Origin: Acanthochromis polyacanthus
Lineage: Eukaryota; Chordata; Actinopteri; Pomacentridae
Assembly (NCBI RefSeq): GCF_021347895.1
Contig: NC_067114.1
Location: 29,793,873-29,857,872, forward strand
Direction: 5' to 3'
Length of the DNA: 64,000 nucleotides
The notes under the pieces were generated by a model, which was not told where the DNA came from, did no database searches, and saw nothing but the letters and a program-made list of their open reading frames with translations. Made by a program: the position numbers and the translations under genes. Within the stretch, counting starts at the first letter, position 1; the number at the start of each line of letters is the position of its first letter. Shown here one piece after another: positions 23,222 through 36,837 of this stretch.

Positions 23222-23661
23222 TATATGTGTATTTATGCATGTCAGTGTGTCCGATAATAATTTGGCCGAGTCGATCTTTTTTGGTTCTTTATTGAGCGTC
23301 TCCATTTCAAAAAGAAAAGCTGATAATGTGAGACATGACGACCAAACATACATGAACATCTGAACCTCACACGTGTGATTACAGCAGGACAGACGCAACG
23401 GTACGACTAACAGAACGCTTTGGTATGAGATAAAACATCTAATTTAATGCAATTTTCAATTAAATGTTATTTATATGGTGTAGATTCACAACACATGTCA
23501 TCTCAAAGCACTAATTACAGATTTAGGTGAGAAAATTAACTTTGATGAGTTGAATTAACATCATGATGTTGGTATCTGCGTCAGCTTCATATTGTGTGGA
23601 ATTTAAAGTCAAATTTCTGCCTTAGTTGATTTCAAACTGAATTAAACTCGAAGTAGCTTAA

Positions 23662-24015
23662 CCCCCCTGTTGTCTTCATTTACGGGCACCAAAAATTTTT
23701 TTGGAAAATCTTTGTCTGAAAAAAAAATCCAAAAATTCAGCCAAAAAAATTCCCCAAATTTCTGAAAATTTGCAAAACCTTCAAGAAGAAAATTCCAATA
23801 ATTCCTTAAAAGTTTCCCTTAAAAGTTTTAGCTTAAAAATCCCACAAATTTGGAAAGAAAATTCTTGTATTTTCAATAAAATTTGTAAAAATCTCCCAAA
23901 AAATCTTAAAAATATCCAAAGTGATTACATATATATCAGTAAGAGTTCTAAGATTTTCTTTAAGAACATTCACAAAAAAAATCTCTGTGAATGTTCTTAA
24001 GAAACATTTTTTAAA
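23662..24015 (+). mobile_element. TTAA-flanked MITE (family 1), left part
   Basis: It starts after TTAA at 23658-23661 with CCCCCCTGTTGTC, a cleaner version of the terminus than the copy at 20624. The body runs to about 24015 (gaacattcacaaaaaaaatc), where similarity stops and the right terminus is lost. Confidence 0.65.
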
Positions 24016-26326
24016 GAGTGAATGGACTATTGCTTGAGTGTAAAACAATAAGTAGACACGCATTAATTAGTTTTGTAGCCATGCATGTGGGGTGAGTCTT
24101 TACTGCTGAAGCTTCTAATGCTGTAACCATTAAAGGGATTTCTATTGAACGTCCCAGTGGAGTATTTTCTCTTCTATAGCTTGAGAGATAAATTTGTGAT
24201 TCTCATTTCAGCTTTTTGATTTTGCCTGATATGTTTCTCATATTTTTTCCCTGAAGTTTAGGAGTAGAAAAAGATGAGACATGAGGACGACAGTTAGCGA
24301 CAGGATGCTAAAATGAGGCTGAAATGAAAATCTTTGAAGGGTAAAAGTTTCCTCTGAGGAGGCTCAGAAATCCACAATGACCAACAAATGAACTCTGATG
24401 ACTTTGATGATCCTCAGACACATCAAACTTTGCATTTTGTGCTAATTAGTAGTTGCTAACATGCTAAACTCAGATGGTAATCATCCATGTTAGTGTATTT
24501 CTACTTAGACTGACATTTAGCTCAAAGCTCAGCCGTATCACACAGACTGTTTCCCATTTAGCTTCTATGTAAAACTGATCTAATTGCCTTCTGCCTTCAT
24601 AATGTCAGCATTTTGCATACAGATATGAGAGTGGTGATGATCTTCTCATGCATCTCTCTGCAAAACAGCCCAAACCAAACAGGTGTAAAGGTCTTGTAAT
24701 GTTTTTTAACAGACATGACGGTCGTCTGCGTTAAAAAACGACATTAAATCAAAATTTACAGCATCAGAGGAAGTGTAGAGATGGAATAAAAACATATAAA
24801 AAAAGGTGCCACTTCCTTCAGATTTCCACTCAGATGGGTTAACAGTTTCATTATCGGGGCTTTAAAGGATCAAACTGGCTCCTGGTCGCCTTCTGGCCCT
24901 GAAGCAAGTTTTTACAGCAGCTGAGCAAACAGAAACTAAACCACATTGTTTTATTGTTTCTTTTCTTCTCCGTGGCTCAGACACTTTACGCTCGGCTGGC
25001 TGATTGTTACGGAGCTCAGGCCGTCCCTTTTGATGTGCGTTCTATAGACGAGTATCGACTTCTGCTTCAAAGCCTTTTGAATTCATGGAGCTGCCATTTT
25101 GTTGCTTATTGTACAGAAGACAAACCAAATTATAGAGTAAATTTGTTTTCTGTCCGCTCTCGTACATCTGTGAATTGCTCCTCGTGTATTTGCTGGTTGG
25201 TCTGTATTCAGTTTGGGTGAATGATGGGAGGAAGAGTCAGGGTTTAATTGGTCCCTTTAAAACTTTCTGCAGACTTTCACAGATGATATTAAGTGTTAAG
25301 AGTTGGTCTGACTTTAGGTTTATCACTTATGAACATAGTACTTACTGAACCCAAAACCTAAAGCTTAACAATTAAACACCTGCAGCACTGATTTATTTAT
25401 ATTCCAGCATTATTTATATCCATGTTTACCAGTTTCTGCCTTTACTGGTACATGACTGCATATATTTTTTGTATTTGAACCATAAAGAAGCAAGCAGGGT
25501 TGTCTTACTGCCATCTTAAGAATTTTGGTTGCTAGCTTGAAGGCTGCTGTTTCCATAACGAAGAGGATTTTGCGGACAGTAACCAAAAAATAGTGGAATG
25601 ATAAAGAAAATATCTTGTGTAAATGGAATATTTGTACCCAAAGTCAACATCCAGTGAGTCAGACTAATCAGCCTGCTGTCAGGAAACGTATTTATACACA
25701 ATACTAAGACACCTGTCGTGATAGCGGAACATATTTTGTGCGTTTTTGTGTTTCATTTCATGTCATACAGTTGGAATGAGTATTTTTAAAATTGATTTTA
25801 TGATGAGAATCTTTTATTTAAGACAAATATGTGTGGACAAAAGTGAGTCGATGAAATGTAATATATCTGACAAATCATAAAAGAATGATAAATGTATGTA
25901 AATGCTTACACGAATGTTACATCAGTGATTGTACTATTGCTCCTTTTGATGATTTAATTCCATTGTTGCACCAGTTACATAGATTTATATTAATTTTAAG
26001 CCAAAGTTTTTGAGACTTTTAGGTGTTATTCAGACTATTATGCAAAAAGAGATGTTCAGTTTATGTTATCAGTGATGTTTAGTTGAAGTATTTCCACAGT
26101 TTTTGCTTTTGTTGTGCTAAAAATGACCACAGAGATGTTGGAGGCACACATGGAAACCCTTTTTGGATAACTAGTTGCCTGTATTTTAGTCATTTTTAAA
26201 AAATCTTTTAACGCATAACGTGAGTGAGACAGTTGCTGTGATCAGAACTAAACAGGGTGTATCTAAAGAATTACTTAATATAATACACTGTCATGCATAA
26301 AGGCTAAAATCTGCAGACGGGACACA
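24016..26326. other. Intergenic or intronic, nothing firm
   Basis: No convincing exon. An open stretch at 24954-25220 follows a pyrimidine tract and CAG but matches no family I know. Near 24450 there are gctaac-type tracts common in fish intergenic DNA. Otherwise unremarkable AT-rich DNA. Confidence 0.4.
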
Positions 26327-26328
26327 TA

Positions 26329-26407
26329 CACCCCCTGTCAAAAGTTTTGAAACGGGTTCTAATTTATTTTGAATGAGAAAGTGTCTCAAAACTTTTGACA
26401 GGGGTTG
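26329..26407. mobile_element. 79-bp palindromic mini-MITE, Tc1-like
   Basis: It begins CACCCCCTGTCAAAAGTTTT and ends with the reverse complement (AAAACTTTTGACAGGGGTTG), separated by about 35 bp, with TA on both sides (26327-26328 and 26408-26409). The transcript or single strand would form a long hairpin. TA flanks suggest the Tc1/mariner superfamily. No coding capacity. Confidence 0.75.
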
Positions 26408-26409
26408 TA

Positions 26410-27918
26410 AAATATACCTGAAGCGGAGCGTTATTTCTAAGTAATTCCATCATATCACATTAGATTAATAGATCAGTGCATGGACAGTGTCTGCAGATGC
26501 CAATAAAACAGGGACTCGTTGATAAAAAGCTCCTCAGTGCAAGAAAAACAAATCTACACCGGAACCTTTAAGTAAAACAGAAAAAACTTCTTGTACATCA
26601 CAGAACTGAAAGCAGCATGTTTAACTGCAGTTTGTCAAAGAAAAAGCTGCATTTTTAATGAAATCGGATGAGTTTTTCCGATCAAATAGATGGCATCTCT
26701 GTTACAAAGCACTGCAGATCCACTTCTCTGGGTGGAGTCTCAGTGTTACCGAAGAACAGATCAAACAGGAAGTGTTCAGTGGTTGTTAAAGTTGGAATAC
26801 TGGAGCTCAGCAGTGCAAACGTGGACATATTGAGGACTAACGCTGTGACTGCTGCCAAAAAGCAAATTAAACGACTGCAATCCAAGTTTTATATGTGAGA
26901 AAAATGGCCAACAGAAATCAATGATTAAAGAGAGTTTAGTGCTACAAGCGAAGGCAGAATGAGAACTAAAAGACTACAAAATAAAAGCCTGTCAAATGGA
27001 AAAGAAGCTCCCTGTAGTCATGTGGTTCGATCAGCTGAATGTTTTCACGCTTTGCTGCTTCCTAAGAGTCCAAAATTCAACTCATAAAAAACTGTATGTC
27101 AGATTTATTCAGAGACTAATTTGCATTTTTGATTACATTTGGAGAAAAACTACATCAATGAAGCATTTAGTAAAAAATGTGCAAAAAAAATCAGCTGAAG
27201 ATACAAAACTCCTGTTTGCTGTGGCCGAGAAATCCCACAGTTTATATTCCTCTTGGTGGAATACATTGATGTGAATAAGACCTGATGAACATCTTTGAGA
27301 ACTAAACAAACGACAGATTTAATGTAGATTTACGCGGCAGTGCAAGAGCTGCTCTGATCCGTTAGAAAAACAGACATTTAATGTTAAAATACTCAATTTA
27401 CAAGTAAAAGCACGACATTCAAAATTCATATGAAGTAAAAATACCTTTAATAATAAAACAATCAGCTGAACATATGTGTTCAGGTATTAATATATTGTTC
27501 TAAAGCTGTCTTCATGCATGTATATAAACATTTTTTAAACAACGGTAGGTGTTTGAGTTGCATTTATTATTTTCATGTGGTGCACATTTACATTGTTTTA
27601 ATGGTTCTGAATAAGAGGAGCAGGCCCAACTGAAGGGCTGTGATTGGTCAAGAGAAAGGGTGAAGAAAAGAAGAAGAAAAAATAACAATTTCTTCTTTTT
27701 TTTTTAAACTTTTCACTAACCTTTGTTTTAGTTTGTGAATCACTGGACACTTGTGAGAAAGTTAGAAGGAAAGTATTTACTTTACGAAGCATCAGAAACA
27801 CGACAAAACAACTCATTCCAGTATTTTAAACTTGATTTCATGTTTTAAAGGTAAATCTTAATATAACAGAGTTGTCAAATTTCCACCTACATTACTGTAG
27901 TAAACGTACCAGACTCAC
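26410..27918. other. Intergenic or intronic, nothing recognised
   Basis: AT-rich DNA with no recognised exon or repeat. If the exon at 27919 belongs to prr15l, this is part of its intron. Confidence 0.4.
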
Positions 27919-28050
27919 CTGTTTGAAGCAGAGGTGGAGCCAGCTGTTGTTTCCTTCCAGCTGTGGTTGACTTCAGCAGGTTTCAGGATCCACAACTCCA
28001 GAAAAAGTCTGAATGACTTCAACTTTCTCTGTCCTGTTGACCTCCGTCGC
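27919..28050 (-). other. Candidate 5' UTR exon (perfect splice donor) on the minus strand
   Basis: On the minus strand the sequence reads into CAAACAG followed by gtgagtct (intron starting at 27918), a near-perfect donor. The upstream bases are not obviously repetitive and have no long ORF. It lies 7.7 kb upstream of the acceptor before the prr15l ATG, on the same strand, so it may be the first exon of that gene. The start at the high-coordinate end is a guess. Confidence 0.3.
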
Positions 28051-30017
28051 TCCTCTTCCTCTCAGACGGTAAACAGGTCAGTTAATAAGAAGCTGCTTCA
28101 GCAAAAAGTCTCAGGAAACCGAAACCTAAGTCTCACCTGATGGTTTTTGATCCTGGTTTCTGTCCAGAATCCATTTTCTACGTCCACACTGGGGTCAGAA
28201 GTGAGTTTACATGTGGTTCTTTCAGACTCTAGATCTTTAAAAATTCTCCTGGAGATGATAAAACGTTGGCGTCATCCACCTGTTGAAGGGTTTAGAGGTT
28301 TCTCCTGTCGGTGTAGCAGCTCTCAGAGGACAGCAGAATGAAGTCCATCCCTCTGGTTTATTCATTCAAACACATCCTCACATCTCTGCATTTCCTCCTT
28401 TATTTCCTGACTGCATGCACTCCTCTGTCTGCCTCCACTCAGGTGCTCAGTTACAGGTGCTGCGGTCGGCCACACCCACACACACACACTTATTCCTCCA
28501 GGTTGCATATGAAACCAGTCACTGAAACAACCTTTCACCGTAAATACCAATCCATTGACCATTTATTGTCAGTTATTAACCTGCACTGATGACCTGACTT
28601 TTAGATTTCAAACACGCTGCTCAGGCTGTTTAACTCATTGAGGTTAATAAAGTGAAACTCAGAATGACTCAGAGATAACAGCTGATTATTTATAAATCTA
28701 TCAGAGTACACCTGACATGTCCTGTATGAGCCACAGCTCTACTAAACACCTGAAACATGAATAAAAGGCTTTCTGACATGTTTGTACAGAATGAGACTTA
28801 ATGTGATCCGTTAAGCAGCTGAATTGATTAAAACCTGCCGTAGCGTTGTGCTAATGAATGACTGGCTAGTAGTTAGCATTTTCAGTGTCCGGTTTGTTGA
28901 CCTGCCGGTTGCTAGGCTGCTCCAGCTGGTTGCTAAGGGCTGGCGTGTGAGTGTTACTCAGATTCTAGTTTTCAGACACTGGATACCAAACATTGCTGCT
29001 TCATCAGTCGGTCATTCAGATGTGGGTCAGGTTAATGTTTCTCACAGCTTCATCGGACCACAGGAGCAGATCTACAGAACAAACCCTCTGTGACATAAAC
29101 AGAACATCAGATGGTACATTCAGTGACCTATAGTAGTCTAATGTAATATTAAACTGAGGATTAGGTCGAAATGGCATGAAGGAGAGTGCACAGTGTGACC
29201 TGCTGGTAGCCACTGACTGATCCTGTCTCCATGCCGGGGATGATTAATAACGATAAATAAATGAAATTACTGCCGCTGCTCTGTGTGTGAATACTCACCA
29301 TCCTGCTGCTGTTTGAAGCTGCAGATATTTAATAAACTCATAGGAAAAGATTCCAAAAAACACCTGGAAGCAACAAAATGTTGCTTCTGTTGACGTTTTG
29401 CCAAAATCCCACATTTATTCCTGTGTTTCTCCTCATAGTGAAGCTTTATTTTTATGGACATTTCAGTCTGTAATAGATGTGAAATTGTAGAGCGATGCGA
29501 ACAAGAAAGGCATCTCTTGATGTTTTTGTCTTTGGGATGTTTTTGGGCCAATATTGGTGCTGAAATGTAGAAAAAGTTTCCCTAAATCACTTCACACGGT
29601 CTGATGTATGTTCGCTTGTTTCTGCTGAAGGAACTGCATCCAGCTGACAGACTGATGCTGCGATAAAAGGGACAGAACTGTTCTTCCTGATATGAAAGCT
29701 GAAGCTGCTTTTACAGAGGTGTGAGCAGGTTGTTCAGACAGAAAGGAGAGGAGTGCAAGTCAGAAAGCAGGTTAGAAAAAAGTGGTTTGTTGTGGTTCTT
29801 TTTCTTTTTAAAAACATTTCAGTGTGTTGTTAGAAGTCACATCAGCGTTAGATTGTGGTTGTTGTAATAAAACAGACTAAAATTTGTCCTCAACCAAATG
29901 CTGTGAGTGAAATCTGAATACTGATCCACTGATGTCTTTCAAGAGGTTTTGGAAGAAAGAATACATTGTTATCGAACATATTATTGATAAGTTCAGTATC
30001 AGCGCATTTATGAACAG
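28051..30017. other. Intergenic, nothing recognised
   Basis: No recognised genes. A gctagtagttagca tract at about 28865 and short CA runs near 28478. Several open stretches overlap on both strands, none with a known domain. Confidence 0.35.
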
Positions 30018-30018
30018 C

Positions 30019-30019
30019 C

Positions 30020-30059
<40 letters not shown>

Positions 30060-30100
30060 CGTCCGTCCGTCCGTCCGTCCGTCCGTCCGTCCGTCCGTCC
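30019..30100. repeat. (GTCT)n to (GTCC)n tetranucleotide tract
   Basis: About 9 GTCT units change abruptly to about 12 GTCC units around 30054, with no mixing. Confidence 0.95.
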
Positions 30101-30916
30101 ATCACACCTACTGCTTTGGCTACAAACAGAAAACCATAAACCATAACCCAGTTGGAACTAGGTTTCCCTGGAAAAACAACTTTCATTGTAGTATATTTTA
30201 AGGGAAATGTCATTTACAGCAGACAGTTTTTGAGGCAGTTTATGGTCTGCTACGGGTTTTAAAAAAGCAGTTCCAGCTCGTCTGGGGTTGTGTGATCAGG
30301 ATGATTATTGAATAAACCCAGAACATCGTCTTAGATCAGCATGCAGTTGTTTTGAGGATTCATGTAGCTTCAATAACCAGGCGAACTCTACACCGCAGTC
30401 TTTAATGCATCTCATCTTTCATTCATTTTCATATTCAACAGTGGTTTTTAACACAACCAGAAAAACATCTAAACAACAGTAAACCTAAACTAAAAGCCCT
30501 CAGCGGTCGTCTCCGGCTGCTCGGCTTCATCACGGGGTTTTCCAGCTGTAAATGAGTGACAGTCCTGCTGAATAAACTGAACTGTATGTATTCATATCTA
30601 CTGCTGAAAGTAGGACAGGAGTTAATGAGTAACCACGTTATAATCCTCAGCATTCAACACACTTCCTATCTTCACATCTGAATGTGTTTACTGTGTGTGT
30701 CTTTTATCTGCATCCCTGCCCTTATCCACACACTCCACAGATGAAAACACACACAGAGGTCCTGTAGGGTCACTGGTCTGTTCCATCTTTCCATCTTTGC
30801 CTTTATGACTGCTGCTGATGCTGATGAATGACGATACAAACATGATGTCACATCCTGTGGGTGGAAAATCAAAATCAAAAAAATCACCTGTACTTCCACC
30901 TCTGGAATCACCTGAT

Positions 30917-31073
30917 TCCATAAAAAATCAGTCGTGTCCAGCTAAAATAGTCATTTACCACATTAACAATGTCTACACTGGATTTATCACTCATTTCATG
31001 TTATCTTCATTGAAAACTCTGCTTTTCTTTCTTAAATCAGGACATTTCTAAGTGAGTCCAAACTGTTGAACTT
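30917..31073 (-). mobile_element. DNA transposon fragment (same family as 7895)
   Basis: It contains agtcatttaccacattaaca, atgttatcttcattgaaaac and gacatttctaagtgagtcca, ending aaactgttgaac, a worn terminus of the ACCGTTCAAAAG family in reverse orientation. Only one end is kept. Classified from memory of fish repeats. Confidence 0.5.
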
Positions 31074-32775
31074 CAGGGTAAATACTGGAGAAGTTTAAAA
31101 ACAAAAGAAACTTCACCCAGACACCTTTTAGCACCTTCTAGATAATTCTTGAGTGAAATTCAGGCTCTAATAGTTTTAGTATTTCACTACTTTAAGTGGC
31201 TAACCTTGTAAGCGATCACTTCTTTATTTTCTTGTCCTAATCAGTGGATGTCCTGTCAGACTCTGTGGGTTTTTATGTTTCTGCTGAATCTCCACTGAAG
31301 CTGAAGCTGATGAACACGCTGATATTAAACTGTGTCTGTCTCTGTCAGCGGTGCTTCATGCAAATCAGGAACAATAGCACCACTGTGATCTTTATCAGCT
31401 GATATTCAGCTTCCACTAAACTGTTTTTCATGACAGAGAACCAGCTGCTTTCTGCTCTTTTGTCTTTGGTTTCCTGTATTAAAATAAGTCCCACAGCAGC
31501 AGAAAAGGACACATGATGTTCACACAAAGGAGCAGATAAACACGGATAGATGTGTCATTACTAGCAGCTGTAAATGTCAGATATGTTGGAATAAATCCAT
31601 CTAATATCATTTAACCACACAGGTGACACACTTTAACCTCTTTGGTCCCCATGAGTCATTTAAGATCATTAAAGAAAACAACAAACAAACAAAATCCCTG
31701 AGAGAACATTTTGCTGTGAAGCGAGTTTTAAGCTTTTGTAGTCTTAGTTTCAGTGAAAACTTTTTATTTATGAAGTCAAATGAAAATACAAACAGACAAC
31801 AGTGCCGCCTAGTGGTGACACCAGGAAACAGCACCCTGAACAGACAGACTGTGCACTGAAGAAGAAAAGATATACATTTTAGTAAATATTTAAAACAGAA
31901 ATGATAAAATGTTGAATCCAAATTGAAAATGTGATCATATAATCCCTCTATTAAACATTCCTAGATGAGATTTTCTGGTAGAAAGATCAAGTTAATAAGG
32001 AAAAGAGTCGTAATCTTTTCTCATGTAGAAATAAATTTAAAGTACATCCTCAGAGAAAAGAGAAAGTCTGGCATTAAATTATGAACTATGAAGGTCTTAG
32101 TGTCTTTATGAATGAATAATCCTATAAATGATGCTGTGATCCACCATGAACAGACATCTGTGGAGTTTTCTGTCTGAGTGGATGAAAGAAGGAGGACGTC
32201 TGTGTAGGTCCATGGTTGAGCTGCATATTTTAGACTTCATAGACAGCTCTAAATACGTCTTCCTACAAAGCTTCTACTACAACGCTTTAACAAGTTTTAC
32301 AGACTATAAACCAGGCCTGGTGGAGCTCTGTTCAAACATTACCATCTAGTGGTGACTTTAGTGAAGTGCATCTACACAAAAAACTGGATCACTGGATGGA
32401 AGATTCAGCAAGGCTTTAGCACACACCTGTACAGAATTTAAGTATGAATTAATATACGTTGAATAATTTAGAAGCAAAGCCTTCTCATAATAGCACGCAT
32501 GAAGTAATGTTCGTGTTCTTTATTGTTCATTTATGTCTCGAAAAACGGCTCAAGTTAGAAACGTGCGTCAAGCACAAAAAAGAAGATAAAGAAAATCTAT
32601 AAATAATTAAAGTAGAAATTCAACATAGTAAGATGGTGAATCTAGAACAAACAATATGATCAATATAAGGATGTAGGTTAACTAAACAAATAAAAATTCA
32701 CATCATCTTTCTCATGTAGAGGGGAATTTAAAAAGTTGCAAGCAGCGTTGGTCGGGTCAGTGAATCCAAGCATGT
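31074..32775. other. Intergenic, nothing firm
   Basis: No recognised coding sequence. Short ctagtggtgac motifs at 31809 and 32345 resemble the flanks of CTCF-like sites. Confidence 0.35.
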
Positions 32776-32792
32776 CCACCAGGTGGCGCTAT
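32776..32792 (+). promoter_or_regulatory. CTCF-like motif
   Basis: CCACCAGGTGGCGCTAT is one of the best matches in the window to the CTCF core (CCASYAGRKGGCRS). Confidence 0.4.
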
Positions 32793-32799
32793 CACTGTG

Positions 32800-33740
32800 A
32801 ATGTATATCGGCCTAGGTATGTGATGAGGGCTGGACTCTGAACACATTTAAAGTTTGAGGCAGATTGGAGCATGCTCAGGGTAGTTAGGAGACTGTCCTC
32901 ATAGAAAAAAAAATGACCACGTATTACGACCGAGTGTTACGTTTTGAAGTTAAGCGACCTCTAGTGGTTGAGTAAATATCCACACTCCGGTGTCTCAGTT
33001 GAAACGTCACCATGAACAAACTTTGACCTAACCCTAACCATAACCCTAAACCCATCTTGTGAAAGTGAGGGAAAAGCCGTTTTGCGAATTAAATCCCGTA
33101 ATGCCGTCCTGTCCCCCGTAGGGGCGCTAACCTAAATATGCTCTCATGGGTCGTATTCAGGGGCACGGTACATACGACTTGTGTGGTTGTATGAGTTTGA
33201 GGGCTTGTTGTTAGTTAGACATCGCTTCCTGTTTCAAGGCGAATTGTTGAAATTCTGGAGTCCATCATTTCCATGCCCTCAGACTTTTGTGGAGTGTTTT
33301 GATGGATTTTAATCACCCATGTCTGGTCTACATCCTGGGAAAATTTGAGCTCTGTCGGGGTGGCCCTGTTTGAGTTTATAGCTTTTAAAAATGTGCAAAA
33401 ATTGGTCCAAAATCTTCCAAAATATGAAACACAATTCAAAATGGCCGACTTCCTGTTGTGTTTTGGGTATGGTTGTCTTCTACATTTATTTATGTCTCAG
33501 TGAGTTACTGAAGTCTACCAAATCTCATAGCTGTAAGTGACACATCCTCGTCATAGAGCCTGTTTGAGATTTTCCAGGTAACACTATCGAGCCATTTTAG
33601 CTCATACCTATACAAGTTCAAAAATACCAAATTTTTCAGCGGTCCTGATGTGTGTGAAATGTTCACATGTTTTGAAGTATTTCTTGACTCCAAAACTGTA
33701 GAAACCCCCATGGGTTTGGTGCCCGGACCCTAATTGCATC
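32800..33740. repeat. Candidate unclassified dispersed repeat
   Basis: Text such as aaaatggccgacttcctgtt and gggtttggtgcccggaccct resembles a dispersed non-coding repeat I recall from fish genomes. Contains a small telomere-like tract at 33030-33055. Borders are not defined and no duplication was found. Confidence 0.35.
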
Positions 33741-36330
33741 GCCAAAGCAAAGATAAAGTCTGGAAATTCTGATGTTTACGTCTTGAAAAGTGATGAAGCA
33801 GAAGCATTATGTTTCTGTATCTGAGCTTCACAAGCACTGACTTTCTGCTTTCAAAGTGTCTCATTGTTTTTCATATTGTTTTTATTGACATATTCTTGAT
33901 ACCAGCACATAAACCACATAAAAATCAATGCCCATAACCCGTCTTAGACACACTTCCACTCATACATATAAATATATACACCTGAGGGAAAGGAGACGAG
34001 TAATTCACACGACAAAACGGTTCACAGCAGCACAGATCATCCTCGTCTAACTGTTTAATGCAGCTCATAAAGAAGAGTGAACAAAAAAATCTATACAGAA
34101 ACACAAATGTGATCAAACGGGGTCAAAATGATGCAAATATTATTATTCTGAATCATTAGATCATAACTTCTCCATGTGGATTCATGTCCTTAATGGATAA
34201 ATTAGAGACCAATTCCAAAGTAATAATTAGATTTACATTTGACTCAAAGTTATTAAAATTGTAAAGCACAGCCAGAGAATAATGAAAACAGTGAATCACT
34301 TTGAACTGCATTAACTGAAGTCTGCTGTTTATTGAGCAACTCTGAATGAGGGAAAGTGGAGTTTTTCTGTATTTCATCAGGCCGCAGCGCATTGATGTCC
34401 TTTTACAGAGTCTGACAGAAACAGAATCCTTAGAGAATTAGTTTAAAAATACAGTGGTATTAAACTTCTTAGTCTCTGGTGAAAGAAACATGGACTCAGA
34501 CTGGAGGATGTTTTCCTTAAACACGTCAAAATTGAGTATAAAAACAACAGAAGTGGTTGCAGTTCAAGCCTTTAAGCTTCAAACTTCAAAAGCTGCAAAC
34601 TTGTTGTCTAAACAGAAGTAGTGGGTTCATTTCCACACCATGCTGGGGTAAATAACTCTAGAGATGTTAAGTTTGGATTAGACTCTTCTGTACATTTCTG
34701 ACAAAAAAAATGGTACTGATTTAGCAGATGCAGGATTTGCAATAAACCCCCAAAACAATACAAAACGAAGCAAAACAAAACAATACAAAATAAAAAAAAC
34801 AACACATAAAACTAAGGAGGACAGTGTAGCGTGAGGTTTTATTAAGGGCATAATAAGCTCCTATTTTGTCCAGAAGAGGGCAGAATTGAGCAATTAAGGA
34901 GCTATTGAGCTGCGTATTTGACACCCAGGCCCTTATTGCCTAAATAGTAATCTCTAAATCACACCAAATCTACCTTCATTGTCATTATCTATAATGTACT
35001 ATAAAGTAAAATGTAAGACAAAACATCCCATCTACCTGTGTATTTGTATGTGATGCAACAACGAGCACAGAAACTTATTGCCCAGTTGTGTTGTTCCCTT
35101 CAGCTCTACCGAACCTATTTAGTTAGTAAGCTTGTTTTTTTGGGTCTTATGGTCTAAACATTTCTATTTTGATCCACTATCAGCACTCATGCACTTCTAC
35201 AGACAGCACCAAACTTACGACAGATCAGATCTGCAACCAGCTGCTGAACATAGCAGAGCATTTAGCAGCTCCTGGTCTTCTAATAGAAAGTGAATGTTGG
35301 ATTTACTGGTTCACCAGGAAACACAAGGTCAAATCTTTAAAGTAGTTTTAACTTTTACTTACTTACTTGATGAGCTTCAATAACACTGGCAATAACCTAA
35401 ATGATGATAGACTTTAGTTTACGGGCAAATTATTGCAAAACAAATGTCTTCACAGCTGAGGGTGTACTTTGAGGTTAGTGTTAGGTATCTGAATGCTCAC
35501 ATGCTAAACTAAGATTCTAAACATTGTACCTCTAAAAAAGGTTCCAAGGACGTGTGAACATCCTCACAGAGTCACTAGCACAGCTACAGTTTTGGTTTTA
35601 TTTAAACATGACCATTAATCTTTAATTTTATTTCAGCTTCCAACCCAAAAACTTCAGCTCCTCCCATGATGCTGCTTTGGAGCCACGTGTCCTCCTCCTC
35701 CCTGTTTACTCTGTTTTTATATCCTCTCTCCACTCCTTTCCCTGTGTGCCTTTCTCCACGTCATTTTATCTTAACACTCTCTCTCTCTTTATCTACACCC
35801 CCATCTCTGCCTGCTGCCTCCCTCTGTGTCATATTTCTCCATTAGGCAGGATTTTTAACCACCTCTTGTATCTCCTATTAAAGGAAGTTCTGCATCGTTT
35901 ACCACGACGGGCTATCAGTCACTGTCACACACACACACACACACACACAGCTCTGTTTTCATCACTTCAGAAGATGTTTCATTGACATACAGTCGTTTCC
36001 AAACCATAACTACTACTCGCCTAAACTGAACCTCACCAGAACCGGAGATTTAATGTTTTAATGATATGGATTTAGTTTTCTTTCTAAAAAGAAAATGTGA
36101 GTGTGTAAACAGATTTATGTCCCCATGACATCAGTAACACAAACACACCGTATGCACCGCATATTCTCACGTGCACACACGCCTCAGCAGATACAGATAC
36201 ACAAACAAATGAGATCCACACAGGGACACACAATGCTGAGCTAGATGCACACACTACATGAGACACACGTGCACTCTCTCACACACACACTGTGCTGTGG
36301 GAGGATCCATTTGTCACCGTGGTAACGCCT
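33741..36330. other. Intergenic, nothing recognised
   Basis: AT-rich DNA with a short (CA)n at 35927-35950. No exon recognised on either strand. Confidence 0.35.
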
Positions 36331-36339
36331 GGCTGTGTC

Positions 36340-36548
36340 TAAGGAGAGCAGGGATGGAGGGATGGTAAAGGAAGGATGGAAGAGGAGAGAGTGAAGCATA
36401 AAGGGAGGGATGGCGTGACAAAGGAGGGAGAGAGAGGGAGGGATGGATGAGGAAAGAGCTGGAGAGAGGGTCAGGAGGTTAAGGATGGAGGTGTGGAAAC
36501 AGGGAAGGAGAAGGGGATGGAGGGAGGCAGGGGAGGAGGAGAGAGAAG
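36340..36548. repeat. Purine-rich tract (GGA/GGGA-rich)
   Basis: About 200 bp almost free of C and with few T on the plus strand, rich in gaggga, ggatgg and gagaga. Such homopurine tracts can adopt triplex structures. Confidence 0.7.
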
Positions 36549-36837
36549 GTATCATTAGTCCTCTTTAGCTTCCATTATGAAGATTAAAGTGAAGACTGCC
36601 TCTTCATCTTAACCCCTTCCTCTCCCGCTCTGCTGGAGGTTCTGGCTCGCTTTGGAGAGATAAAATATATTGAACACATTTCAGGTCAAACAAATCAAGA
36701 CTTTGGAAGAAACTCAAAAAGTTTTGCATCAAAGCTGTGGACAGGTCGACCCCTGCAGGGCTCACCTGGTCTGCCTTTACAGTTTGGGGTGATTCGTTTC
36801 TGCAGACCACCTTGTTTGGTTTAGTTTGTACTTTTAC

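Noticed and set aside
24954..25220. Open frame after a pyrimidine tract and CAG, reading TLYARLADCYGAQAVPFD
   Set aside because: No domain or family recognised, no clear donor at its end, and no partner exon nearby. Kept as non-coding unless RNA evidence appears.
26668..26898. 76-codon open frame starting MSFSDQIDG
   Set aside because: No family match and a similar open stretch on the other strand; no splice signals.
33030..33055. Telomere-like cctaaccctaaccataaccc
   Set aside because: Only about four imperfect units; could be chance, and too short to call an interstitial telomere.
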